DNA from: JAWVFK01 sp033856175
Lineage (GTDB): Bacteria; Actinomycetota; Thermoleophilia; Solirubrobacterales; 70-9
Reading direction: 5' to 3'
Assembly (NCBI GenBank): GCA_033856175.1
Contig: JAWVFK010000033.1
Location: 1 to 36,404 of the forward strand
Length of the DNA stretch: 36,404 bases
In this document: positions 15,205 through 22,953 of the stretch, in pieces
Numbering within the stretch: position 1 is the stretch's first letter
Layout: each line of letters begins with the position of its first letter
Program-made: the position numbers and the translations under genes
The notes under the pieces: generated by a model
Databases searched by the model: none
What the model was told of the DNA's origin: nothing
Seen by the model: only the letters and a program-made list of their open reading frames with translations

Positions 15205-15239
15205 GAGGACCAGAGCTCTCGGCTCTGCCCTCCCCGGTG
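15204..15239 (+). promoter_or_regulatory. Hairpin hiding the SD of the SRPBCC gene
   Basis: The only good SD, GGAGG (15204-15208), lies 28 bases before the GTG at 15237. Between them CAGAGC (15211-15216) pairs with GCTCTG (15222-15227), and the SD itself can pair with CCTCC (15229-15233). Folding either masks the SD or brings it closer to the start codon, so translation may be structure-controlled. Confidence 0.45.
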
Positions 15240-15713
15240 CCTCGCGTTTCCCGCAAGCGGCTGATAGAGGCCCCGGTCGACGAGGTCTGGGCGATCGTCT
15301 CCGACCCCTACCACCTGCCGCGCTGGTGGCCGCGGACGCGCCGGGTCGAGAACGTCCGCAAGGTCAAGGGCGGCCGGCGGTCTCAATGGACGACCGTCTA
15401 CGAGACCCAGAGCGGCAGGGCGGTGCGCGCCGACTACCGCGTCCTCAGCTCGGCCACCGACGACCGCTACATCTTCGAGCAGCAGCTCGAGGGCACGCCC
15501 TTCGAGAAGGTCCTGCGCAGCTCGGTGACCGAGATCGGCCTCGAGCCGCGTGAGGACGCCACCGAGGTGCGGATCACCAACAGGCAGCGGCTGCGCGGCC
15601 TCTCACGGCTCGGCTCGCCGATGATGGGGCGGGCCCAGCGCCAGATCGTCGACGACGCCCTCGAGGGCCTGCAGGCGGCGCTGAGCGCGCCCGCTGCGGT
15701 GGCGGGCGAGTGA
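15237..15713 (+). CDS. SRPBCC (START-like) family protein
   Basis: A 158-residue protein with the polyketide cyclase/dehydrase-like SRPBCC pattern: an initial strand with SRKRLIEAPVDEVWAIVSDP, then LPRWWPRTRRVENV, a series of alternating strands, and a long C-terminal helix with AQRQIVDDALEGLQAAL that closes the hydrophobic cavity. The family binds lipids or other hydrophobic ligands; the ligand here is unknown. It starts with GTG at 15237 after the MerR gene, and its stop overlaps the GTG of the next flavoprotein (GTGA), which suggests a joint role, perhaps with lipid-like substrates. Confidence 0.82.
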   Translation: MPRVSRKRLIEAPVDEVWAIVSDPYHLPRWWPRTRRVENVRKVKGGRRSQWTTVYETQSGRAVRADYRVLSSATDDRYIFEQQLEGTPFEKVLRSSVTEIGLEPREDATEVRITNRQRLRGLSRLGSPMMGRAQRQIVDDALEGLQAALSAPAAVAGE

Positions 15714-17344
15714 GCCAGCCGCCGGCGCTGCCGCGCCGCGACACCAAGTGGTGGGGCTGGGGAGCCGCCGATCACCCGGCCCATCTCTCCGAGGACGCCG
15801 AGACGATGCTGCGCGAGCTGCTCGGGGCCGAGGGCGGCCGGCCGGCGCCGTCGCTGGCGGCGGTCGAGCTGCCGCCCCCGTCGCCGCTGCCCGCGGGCAT
15901 CGCCGCCGCGGTGGGCGCCGAGTTCGTCGTCACCGAGGCCGAGGACCGGATTCGCCACGCCGCCGGCCAGGGCTATCCCGACCTGCTGCGCCGGCGCAGC
16001 GGGCGCCTCGACGCCGCGCCCGACGCGGTGGTCCTGCCCGGCGATGCCGCCGAGCTGCTGCGAGTGCTCGAGATCTGCGCCGGCGAAGGCGTCGCCGTTG
16101 TCCCGTTCGGCGGCGGCACCAGCGTCGTCGGCGGCGTCGAGCCGCTCCGTGGTGGCTTCGAGCGCCTGATCTCGCTGGACCTCGGGCGGATGCGCCGGGT
16201 GGCGCTCGACCGCGCCTCGCTGACGGCGCGTCTCGGGCCCGGCCTGCGCGGCCCCGAGGCCGAGGCGGCCCTCGCCGCGGAGGGCCTGACGCTCGGCCAC
16301 TTCCCGCAGTCGTTCGAGTACGCCACGATCGGTGGCTTCGCCGCGACGCGCTCGGCCGGCCAGGCGTCGAGCGGCTACGGGCGCTTCGACGACCTCGTCA
16401 CCGCGATCGACCTCGTCGCCCCGGCCGGTGAGCTGAAGACGCTGGCGACGCCGCACACGGCTGCCGGGCCGGCGCTGCGTGAGCTGATCGTCGGATCGGA
16501 GGGAACGCTCGGCGTGATCTCCGAGGTCGCGGTGCGCGCGCGCCCGGCGCCCGCCAAACGGCTCTACGAGGCCTGGATGGCGCCCAGCTTCCTCGAGGGA
16601 GCGACGATCGTGAAGGCGCTGGCCCAGGCCGGTCACCAGCCCGACGTCATCCGCGTCTCCGACGAGGCCGAGACCCAGGTCAATCTGCGCATGGCCGGCC
16701 TCGCCGGCGCCAGCCGCCGTGCCCTCGACGCCTACCTCGGCCTGCGGCGCAGGCGCAACGGCGCCCTCGTAATCGTCGGCTTCGAGGGCGACGGCGAGAC
16801 GGTCTCGCGCCGCCGCCAGCTGGCGGCGCGCGGCCTGCGCGGCGGCGGCGCCGTGCCCCTGGGCAGGAGCCCCGGCCGGGCCTGGAACCGCGGCCGCTAC
16901 CACGGCCCCTACCTGCGCGACGAGCTGCTCGACCGCGGCGTCTTCGTCGAGACGCTCGAGACCTCGCACACCTGGTCGCGCTACGAGGAGCTCAACGACG
17001 CCGTCCGCGGCGCGATCTCGAGCGCGCTCGAAGCGGGGGGGACGCCCGGCCTCGTGATGTGCCACCTCTCGCATGCGTACGCCGACGGGGCGTCGCAGTA
17101 CTACACCTTCATGGCGCGCCAGCGGCCCGGCGAGGAGCTCGAGCAGTGGGCGGAGGCCAAGCGCGCCGCCTGCGAGGCGATCGTCGCCCACGGCGGCACG
17201 ATCACCCACCACCACGCGGTCGGCCGCGACCATGCGCCCTACATGGCGGCCGAGGTGGGCGAGCTCGGCATCGACGTGCTGCGCTCGATCAAGGACCGCC
17301 TCGACCCGGCCGGTGTCATGAACCCCGGCAAGCTGCTGCCCTGA
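15710..17344 (+). CDS. FAD-linked oxidase, alkyl-DHAP synthase-like
   Basis: A 544-residue flavoprotein of the VAO/PCMH family. TKWWGWG near the N-terminus, the FAD domain (about 105-285) with VPFGGGTSVVGGV, GHFPQSFEYATIGGFAATRS and SSGYGRFDDLV, and GGTITHHHAVGRDHAPYM (histidine triplet at 500-502) all match alkylglycerone-phosphate synthases rather than glycolate or D-lactate oxidases. In eukaryotes AGPS makes ether lipids by swapping the acyl chain of acyl-DHAP for a fatty alcohol; actinobacterial homologues are often listed only as FAD oxidases. The GTG start overlaps the SRPBCC stop. The family is secure; an ether-lipid role is inference. Confidence 0.83.
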   Translation: MSQPPALPRRDTKWWGWGAADHPAHLSEDAETMLRELLGAEGGRPAPSLAAVELPPPSPLPAGIAAAVGAEFVVTEAEDRIRHAAGQGYPDLLRRRSGRLDAAPDAVVLPGDAAELLRVLEICAGEGVAVVPFGGGTSVVGGVEPLRGGFERLISLDLGRMRRVALDRASLTARLGPGLRGPEAEAALAAEGLTLGHFPQSFEYATIGGFAATRSAGQASSGYGRFDDLVTAIDLVAPAGELKTLATPHTAAGPALRELIVGSEGTLGVISEVAVRARPAPAKRLYEAWMAPSFLEGATIVKALAQAGHQPDVIRVSDEAETQVNLRMAGLAGASRRALDAYLGLRRRRNGALVIVGFEGDGETVSRRRQLAARGLRGGGAVPLGRSPGRAWNRGRYHGPYLRDELLDRGVFVETLETSHTWSRYEELNDAVRGAISSALEAGGTPGLVMCHLSHAYADGASQYYTFMARQRPGEELEQWAEAKRAACEAIVAHGGTITHHHAVGRDHAPYMAAEVGELGIDVLRSIKDRLDPAGVMNPGKLLP

Positions 17345-17349
17345 CCGAG

Positions 17350-17366
17350 CTGCCTCCCTGAGGCAG
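17350..17366. terminator. Hairpin between convergent genes
   Basis: CTGCCTC (17350-17356), a three-base loop and GAGGCAG (17360-17366) make a perfect seven-pair stem between the convergent stops at 17344 (+) and 17369 (-). Without a T-run, it is a plausible bidirectional terminator or transcript 3' end. Confidence 0.55.
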
Positions 17367-17368
17367 GT

Positions 17369-18469
17369 CTAGGGCGTCGTGGCCGTCGGCGCCTGCGCTC
17401 CGGCGCCTGCGCCGGCGCCACCCTGGGCGGCCGCGCTCGACGCCCCCACCCGGCCCGGGATCGGCCCTTCGAGCACGGTCTGGCCGACGTAGGGCAATAG
17501 CGGCTGCTGCTTCTTGACCGCGGCCGTGACCAGTGCCGAGAGCTCCTTGGTCGGCGTCAGCGACAGGCGGACAGTCTGGAAGCGGGCGAGCACCTGGAGG
17601 CCGGTCTGCGTCGTCGTGAAGATCGCCGGGATCGGCCGCGTTGCCGAGAGCTTGCCGTCGGCGCCGACGGCGACCGGCGCCAGCGGGTAGGCGTCCTTGG
17701 GGTCGACGTAGAGCCATACCGTGTAGGTCGCCGAGTTGTCCTTCGGCGACGGCTTCAGGCCCTGGCCGACGATGCGGAAGGCGATCTGACCGGTGCGGCC
17801 GCCGGTGCTGGTGAAGACGGCGCGGCCAACCGCCTTGCCGCCGCCGGGCGCGGTCAGCGTGATCGGCACCTCGTCGACGTTCTTCGAGCTCTTCGCGGCG
17901 CCCTTGCCGCTGCCGCCACCGCCGTCGAAGACGCCGCTGAGCGCGAGAACGACGGCGATGACGAGCACCGTCGAGGCGACGAGGGCGGCGATGATCCGCG
18001 ACTGGCGGTCGGCGACGATGCCCGAGAGCCGGCCGAACCGTCGCCCGTCGCCTGTCGAGGCCGACGATCCTGCGCCGTCCCTGCCCGCGCGCGCCGGCGT
18101 CCCTGCCGCTGCCCTGGCTGGCTTTTGCGCCCGAGCGGCGCGACCGCGCGGCAGCTCCGGCAGCTGGGCCTCGGGGGCGAGCAGCTGGAGCTGGGTAACC
18201 AGCCCGCGCGCGAGCTCGAGCGCGCCGGGATCGTTCTGCAGGTGCCGGGCGGCGTCGGCGCGTCCGATCGGGTCCGCCTGGCCGAGCAGGTAGTCGGTCA
18301 GCCCGACCTCGGCGTCGGGGTCCTCACCGGCCATCTCGGTCAGCACGGCCCGGGCGCGGGCCCTGACCTCGGTCGTCGAGAGCCCGAGCAGCGAGCCGAT
18401 GTCGTCGTAGCTCTGGCCGCGCTCGAGCAGAAGCTGGAGCAGCGCCCTCTGGTCGGCGGTCATTGGCAC
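17369..18469 (-). CDS. Membrane protein with sigma-type HTH and anti-sigma-like segment
   Basis: A 366-residue protein of unknown function. Residues 4-46 look like a sigma region 4/LuxR-type HTH (QSYDDIGSLLGLSTTEVRAR). Residues 57-92 (LTDYLLGQADPIGRADAARH and following) resemble the N-terminal domain of zinc-finger anti-sigma factors, but the zinc cysteines are absent. An Ala/Arg-rich linker, one transmembrane helix (158-180) and a glycine-rich spacer lead to an outside domain of about 170 residues with an Ala/Gly-rich tail. The topology fits a membrane-bound transcription regulator. The GTG start at 18469 lies six bases after a TAGGCT box; an ATG two codons further in is the alternative. It is transcribed divergently from the thioesterase gene. 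Confidence 0.7.
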   Translation of the reverse strand: MPMTADQRALLQLLLERGQSYDDIGSLLGLSTTEVRARARAVLTEMAGEDPDAEVGLTDYLLGQADPIGRADAARHLQNDPGALELARGLVTQLQLLAPEAQLPELPRGRAARAQKPARAAAGTPARAGRDGAGSSASTGDGRRFGRLSGIVADRQSRIIAALVASTVLVIAVVLALSGVFDGGGGSGKGAAKSSKNVDEVPITLTAPGGGKAVGRAVFTSTGGRTGQIAFRIVGQGLKPSPKDNSATYTVWLYVDPKDAYPLAPVAVGADGKLSATRPIPAIFTTTQTGLQVLARFQTVRLSLTPTKELSALVTAAVKKQQPLLPYVGQTVLEGPIPGRVGASSAAAQGGAGAGAGAQAPTATTP

Positions 18470-18475
18470 GGCGCA

Positions 18476-18522
18476 AGCCTAGATGACGGGGGCCTGGGCC
18501 TGGCGCAGGCCGGCGGTAGTGT
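18476..18522. promoter_or_regulatory. Divergent leaderless promoters
   Basis: On the - strand TAGGCT (18481-18476) ends six bases before the GTG at 18469. On the + strand TAGTGT (18517-18522) ends seven bases before the ATG at 18530. Both genes therefore start transcription from a shared 60-base interval, at or beside their start codons. Confidence 0.5.
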
Positions 18523-18529
18523 GGCGCCG

Positions 18530-18925
18530 ATGGACGCCCGGGAACGCGGCATCGCTCCGCTCGACGAGCTGCTCGGCATCGAGTACCCCAGCGACGGCCC
18601 CGACCCGGCGACCGCGTCGCTCGCCGTTCGCGACGAGCTGCTGCAGCCGTTCGAGATCGTCCACGGCGGCGTCCTCTCGGCGATCGCCGAGAGCGTCTGC
18701 TCACGAGCCACCTGGCTCGCCCTGCGCGACCAGGACCTGCTCGCCTTCGGCCAGAGCAACGCGATCAGCTTCCTGCGGCCGATCTCGGCCGGCACGATCC
18801 ACGCCAGCGCCCGGCCCCGCCACCAGGGCCGGACGACCTGGGTCTGGGACGTCGAGATCTCAGACGACGAGCAGCGCCTCTGCGCCGTCGCCCGGCTGAC
18901 GATCGCCGTCCGCCCGCCGCGTTAG
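18530..18925 (+). CDS. Hotdog-fold (PaaI-type) thioesterase
   Basis: A 131-residue protein with the PaaI/YdiI-type hotdog pattern: a first strand region EYPSDGPDPATASLAVRDEL, the catalytic-loop motif VHGGVLSAIAESVCS with the long helix, and strands including NAISFLRPISAGTIHASARP and VWDVEISDDEQRLCAVARLT. Such enzymes hydrolyse acyl-CoA thioesters; the substrate is not predictable. The ATG at 18530 follows a TAGTGT box by seven bases. Its stop (18923-18925) overlaps the nadE stop on the opposite strand. Confidence 0.85.
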   Translation: MDARERGIAPLDELLGIEYPSDGPDPATASLAVRDELLQPFEIVHGGVLSAIAESVCSRATWLALRDQDLLAFGQSNAISFLRPISAGTIHASARPRHQGRTTWVWDVEISDDEQRLCAVARLTIAVRPPR

Positions 18926-20562
18926 CCCTCGAAGCCGTTGGTGATCGGCAGGCGGCGGTCGCGGCCAAAGGCCTTCGGCGTGATCTTGATCCCCGGCGGC
19001 GCCTGGCGGCGCTTGTACTCGGAGGCGTCGACCCTGGCGACGACGTCGTCGACCAGGTCGGGTGGGATGCCGCGGGCGACGATCTCGTCGCGCCCGCGGT
19101 CACGCTCGACGTACTCCTCGAGGACGCGGTCGAGAGTCTCGTAGGGAGGCAGCGAGTCGGTGTCGCGCTGGCCCGGCCGCAGCTCCGCTGACGGCGCCCG
19201 CTCGAGCACCGAGGCCGGGATCACCTCGCCGAGGCCGTTGCGATAGCGGACGAGGTCGTAGACGAGCGTCTTCGGCACGTCCTTGATCACCGCGAAGCCG
19301 CCGGCCATGTCGCCGTAGAGAGTGGCGTAGCCGACCGACATCTCGCTCTTGTTGCCGGTCGTCAGGACGAGCATGCCGCGGGCGTTGGACAGCGCCATCA
19401 TCAGGTTGCCGCGGATCCGTGCCTGCAGATTCTCGCGGGCGAGGTCGGAGTCGGCGCCGGCGAGGCTTGCCGCCAGCGCCCGGTCGTAGGCGCCCATCGC
19501 CTCGGCGATCGGGATCTCGATCAGCTCGCAGCCGAGGTTGGCGGCGATCCGGCGGGCGTCGGACTGCGTCTCGTCGCTGGAGTGGGGGGAGGGCATGACG
19601 ACGCAGGTGACGCGCTCGGGCCCGAGGGCGTCGACGGCGAGGGCGACGACGAGCGCCGAGTCGATGCCGCCCGAGAGGGCGACGCCGACTCGCTCGAAGC
19701 CGTTCTTCTCGACGTAGTCGCGCAGGCCGACTCGCAGCGCCGCGTAGACCTCGGCCTCGTCGGGTTGCAGCGGCTCCGCTAGCTCGCCGCTGCCGACGCC
19801 GTCGGGGCGCAGCTCGCAGACGAGCAGCGCCTCCTCGAATTGCGGTGCCCTGGCAATCGTCGAGCCGTCTGGCCCGACCACGACGCTGTGGCCGTCGAAG
19901 ACGAGCTCGTCCTGGCCACCGACGGTGTTGCACATCGCCAGCGCCGTGCCGTACTCGCGCGCCCTGGCGGCGACCATCCGCTCCCGGTCGAGGCCCTTGC
20001 CGCGGTGGTACGGCGAGGCCGAGGCGTTGACGATCAGCCGGGCCCCCGCCGCGGCCTCGGTCGCCCCCGGCGCTCCCGGGAACCAGATGTCCTCGCAGAT
20101 CGTCAGGCCGATCTCGTGGCCGGCGATCGGGACGACGTGCGGCTTCTCGCCGGGCTCGAAGTAGCGCTGCTCGTCGAAGACGCCGTAGTTGGGCAGCCGC
20201 ACCTTGCGGTAGACCTCGCGCAGGCGACCGGCCTCGAGCACCGCCAGCGAGTTGTGGACTGCGGCGCCAGCGCCATCGTCGCTGTCGCCAGCTTCGGCGA
20301 ACCCGACCAGGGCGACGATCTCGCGCGTCGCTGTCGCCAGCTTCTTGAGCGCGCGCTCGTTCTCGGCGACGAAATGAGGCCTGAGGTAGAGATCCTCGGC
20401 GGGATAGCCCGGCAGGCAGAGCTCGGGGAAGAGGACGATGTCGGCGCCGGCGTCGCGGGCACGGCCGATCCAGTCCTGGATCTTCGCCGCGTTGCCCTCG
20501 ATGTCGCCGACCGTCGGGTTGATCTGGGCGAGCGCCAGGCGCAGTGTGCCGTCAGCGGCCAT
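18922..20562 (-). CDS. nadE: Glutamine-dependent NAD+ synthetase
   Basis: A 546-residue two-domain enzyme that amidates deamido-NAD using glutamine. The N-terminal nitrilase-type glutaminase has E47 (LFPELCLPGYP), K120 (YRKVRLPNYGVFDE) and C156 (LTICEDIWFPG). The C-terminal synthetase domain starts near residue 278 and has the ATP P-loop VALSGGIDSALVVALA (297-302) and LTTGNKSEMSVGYATLYGDM. The length is normal for the shorter bacterial type. The ATG at 20562 is preceded on its strand by GATACT six bases upstream, similar to the other leaderless starts. Confidence 0.96.
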   Translation of the reverse strand: MAADGTLRLALAQINPTVGDIEGNAAKIQDWIGRARDAGADIVLFPELCLPGYPAEDLYLRPHFVAENERALKKLATATREIVALVGFAEAGDSDDGAGAAVHNSLAVLEAGRLREVYRKVRLPNYGVFDEQRYFEPGEKPHVVPIAGHEIGLTICEDIWFPGAPGATEAAAGARLIVNASASPYHRGKGLDRERMVAARAREYGTALAMCNTVGGQDELVFDGHSVVVGPDGSTIARAPQFEEALLVCELRPDGVGSGELAEPLQPDEAEVYAALRVGLRDYVEKNGFERVGVALSGGIDSALVVALAVDALGPERVTCVVMPSPHSSDETQSDARRIAANLGCELIEIPIAEAMGAYDRALAASLAGADSDLARENLQARIRGNLMMALSNARGMLVLTTGNKSEMSVGYATLYGDMAGGFAVIKDVPKTLVYDLVRYRNGLGEVIPASVLERAPSAELRPGQRDTDSLPPYETLDRVLEEYVERDRGRDEIVARGIPPDLVDDVVARVDASEYKRRQAPPGIKITPKAFGRDRRLPITNGFEG

Positions 20563-20607
20563 CGTCCAAGTATCGCCGCCCCGGGCCGCGGCGCGGGCCG
20601 CCGCGAG

Positions 20608-21312
20608 CTAGCCGCGAGCGCTCTTCGGCGGAGCGCTGCCCAGGCGCAGCCTCTGGGCACGCTGCTTGCGGTGGGCGGTCAGCGACTCGAACTGCTCGGT
20701 GACGCTGATCGCGTAGGCGCATTTCTGACTCAGCGGATCGTATGCGGCGCTGACGCTCGCGTGGATGATGTCGTCGGGATAGATCTGCAGCTCGGCCGAG
20801 CTGCCCGGGTCGAGGCCGCCGTTCTTCAGCGTCAGCGCCTGGCTGGAGCCGTCGAGGAGCAGGTAGTGGGGATCGGTGGCCGCGGCCTTGTCGCCGTTGA
20901 TCCAGAGGTCCGCCTCGGCGCCGCTGGCGTTGTGGTAGGTGAAGACCGGGTTGGCGGCGTCGCAGCTGAAGTCGAGGCTGCCCGAGCCCGTCCCCTGACC
21001 GCCGGCGAAGTCGTAGGCGCCGATCACCGTCGATCCCAGGTCGACGCCGATGTCAGAGGCCTCGTCGGTATAGCCGACGCCGAGCTGGAAGTAGAACCCC
21101 GGCAGGCCGCCGAGCGCGTCGGCGTCCGGCACCGTTCCGAGGCTGGACTCCTTGACGTCCGAGCCGTGGACCGCGTTGGGCGCGATGTTCCGTGACTTGA
21201 CCGCGTCGCGACCCAGCGTCGAGGCGGCGACGGCGCCGCCGCCGAGGGCGATGAAAAGGGCGATCGTGGCGACGACGTTGGCGTAGGTCAAGCGGGCGCG
21301 AATGGTGCTCAT
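20608..21312 (-). CDS. Secreted protein with Thermoleophilia-type N-terminus
   Basis: A 234-residue exported protein of unknown function. RLTYANVVATIALFIALGGG plus AVAAS at residues 7-31 is a signal or anchor segment that, from memory, opens many secreted proteins of Solirubrobacter and Conexibacter. It is followed by the equally typical LGRDAVKSRNIAPNAVHGSD with repeated short Asn/Val units. The mature part (about 75-205) is beta-rich with two cysteines (about 116 and 193) that may form a disulfide, and it ends in a basic tail. AAAGGAAG precedes the ATG by six bases, so it has a normal SD and is probably co-transcribed with the metallopeptidase upstream. Confidence 0.75.
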   Translation of the reverse strand: MSTIRARLTYANVVATIALFIALGGGAVAASTLGRDAVKSRNIAPNAVHGSDVKESSLGTVPDADALGGLPGFYFQLGVGYTDEASDIGVDLGSTVIGAYDFAGGQGTGSGSLDFSCDAANPVFTYHNASGAEADLWINGDKAAATDPHYLLLDGSSQALTLKNGGLDPGSSAELQIYPDDIIHASVSAAYDPLSQKCAYAISVTEQFESLTAHRKQRAQRLRLGSAPPKSARG

Positions 21313-21352
21313 GCAGGACTTCCTTTCGATCTTGCGTGGGTCGCTGCAGGCA

Positions 21353-22849
21353 TCAGCAGGTGGTCGGGTCGGGGTCCGGGCCAGGGGCCTGGTCGGTGCA
21401 GATCTCGTGGGCGACGAGTTCGTCTTGAATCGTCTGCAGATGGGAGCCGGAATAGAGGGCGGCGTCGGCGTCGAGCAGCGTCTGGCCGGCGGCGTTCCAG
21501 CTCTTCAGCTTCGCCGTCATCAGCGCGTTCGAGACGATCGCGTCCGAGTCGATGACATCGAAGCCCTCGGAGTCGGCGCCGAGCTGGTCGCGCAGGCTCC
21601 AGAGCGCGCTCGACCAGACCTCGCCGATGCAATGCGGGTCGCCGTCGCAGCTCGCGTTCGCGGCGCTGATCGTCATCAGGCTGTCGAAGGGGATCCGCCG
21701 CTCGCAGCTGCCGAGGCCGTCCCACTCGAAGACGCAGACGGCGTCCTCCTCGTTGGTGCCGGGGGTTTGCACCGACATCACCGCGGCCAGGTAGTCGCCC
21801 CAGCCCTCGCCGATCGACCCGGCGATCGTGCCGATGCCGAAGTTGGGCACGAGCGCGTCCTGGACCGCGTGGCCGTACTCGTGGACGATGACGTCGCCGT
21901 CCTCGCCGTCGTCGACTCCGCCACTGCCGAGCCGGATCGTCCGGTCGAACGGGTCGTACTCGGAGTTGTCGATCGAGAACGCATTGGCGCTGACGCGCTG
22001 GCGGCGGTGGTTGGCGCTGAAGCCGAGGCTGGTTATGTACGCCTGCGTGCGGTCGACGTGGAAGTAGGCCATCAGCGCCTCGAAGCGGTCGTCGGAGCGG
22101 CGTATCGAGGAGAAGTTGCGGTGGCGCTTGCAGACCCTGCTCGAGCGCAGCAGGGCGTAGGCATAGCTGCCGACGAGGCAGCTCTGGCCGTGCTTGATCC
22201 GCTGCAGCCTGACGTTGCGGCGCAGGGCCGTAAGCAGGGCACTGTCGCGATCATGGTTGTCGGCGAGGCCAGCGATGCCGCCGTTCTCGACCGTCGGGCT
22301 CGGCAGGTAGAGCCGAGCGTGCCCGGTTGCGTCGCGGCTGAGCGAGCGGCGGGCGAAGAGCGCTCCCGACCGGGCGTCGACGAGCAGCTCCTCGGCGCCG
22401 GCCGCGGTCGTCGAGTCGACGTCCACCCGCCAGGCAAGCCGCCCGCCGCCCTGCGGGACAACCGTCAGCCCGGCCCTCGGCGGATGGCGCAGCGCAGGGT
22501 TGGGCCCGAGAGCGGCCAGAGCCGCCGCCAGCGCCTGCCGGCGATCGATCGCCGCCGACCCCGGAGGGTCGATCCGCCTCGCCGTGCTGTCGGCGACGAC
22601 TGCGGCGGCGGCGCCCGGCGGATCGACGACAGCCGCGGCCGCGTCGAGCACCGGGATGCCGTCGATCAGCTGCCGGTAGCGATAGACCCGAGCCCCGTTT
22701 CGCAGGCCGATCGTCTCGGTGCGCTGGAGCTCGGCGACCGGTGCTCGCGCCGCTCGCAGCGCCTGCTCGGGCGTCCTCGCCGCAGCCCCCGGCGCGAGCG
22801 CCAGCAGCGAAACGACAACCGTCGATATGGCCCCTCCCCTGGCGCTCAC
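21353..22849 (-). CDS. Secreted M36-type (fungalysin-like) metallopeptidase
   Basis: A 498-residue exported zinc peptidase. A signal peptide covers residues 1-25 (GAISTVVVSLLALAPGAAAR). An FTP/PepSY-like propeptide (about 27-170) contains YRQLIDGIPVLDA. The catalytic domain has HEYGH (323-327) and the third zinc ligand E348 in IGEGWGDYLAA, the arrangement of M36. Several cysteines in the domain suggest disulfides, and the C-terminus is Pro/Asp-rich. The GTG at 22849 is chosen because the signal peptide begins there and TACCCT lies six bases upstream; a longer in-frame ATG at 22936 would put 29 unlikely residues before the signal peptide. It probably digests extracellular protein. Confidence 0.85.
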   Translation of the reverse strand: MSARGGAISTVVVSLLALAPGAAARTPEQALRAARAPVAELQRTETIGLRNGARVYRYRQLIDGIPVLDAAAAVVDPPGAAAAVVADSTARRIDPPGSAAIDRRQALAAALAALGPNPALRHPPRAGLTVVPQGGGRLAWRVDVDSTTAAGAEELLVDARSGALFARRSLSRDATGHARLYLPSPTVENGGIAGLADNHDRDSALLTALRRNVRLQRIKHGQSCLVGSYAYALLRSSRVCKRHRNFSSIRRSDDRFEALMAYFHVDRTQAYITSLGFSANHRRQRVSANAFSIDNSEYDPFDRTIRLGSGGVDDGEDGDVIVHEYGHAVQDALVPNFGIGTIAGSIGEGWGDYLAAVMSVQTPGTNEEDAVCVFEWDGLGSCERRIPFDSLMTISAANASCDGDPHCIGEVWSSALWSLRDQLGADSEGFDVIDSDAIVSNALMTAKLKSWNAAGQTLLDADAALYSGSHLQTIQDELVAHEICTDQAPGPDPDPTTC

Positions 22850-22855
22850 CCTTCC

Positions 22856-22861
22856 AGGGTA
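22856..22861 (-). promoter_or_regulatory. Putative -10 box of the metallopeptidase
   Basis: On the - strand TACCCT ends six bases before the GTG at 22849. The gap GGAAGG also resembles an SD but is too close to act as one. Confidence 0.45.
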
Positions 22862-22908
22862 GGGCAGGGAGGAGCCGGCGTCGCCGGCACTGCCAGCGTT
22901 CGTCCATC

Positions 22909-22953
22909 GAGAGCGCGCTGGCGCTCTCCACGGCAATCAGGGAGGATGGCCGC
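22909..22953 (+). promoter_or_regulatory. Leader hairpin and SD of the SQR/NDH-2-like gene
   Basis: GAGAGCGC (22909-22916), the loop GCTG and GCGCTCTC (22921-22928) form a perfect eight-pair inverted repeat just upstream of the SD GGAGG (22941-22945), which is eight bases from the ATG. It may be an operator or a leader stem. Confidence 0.5.
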
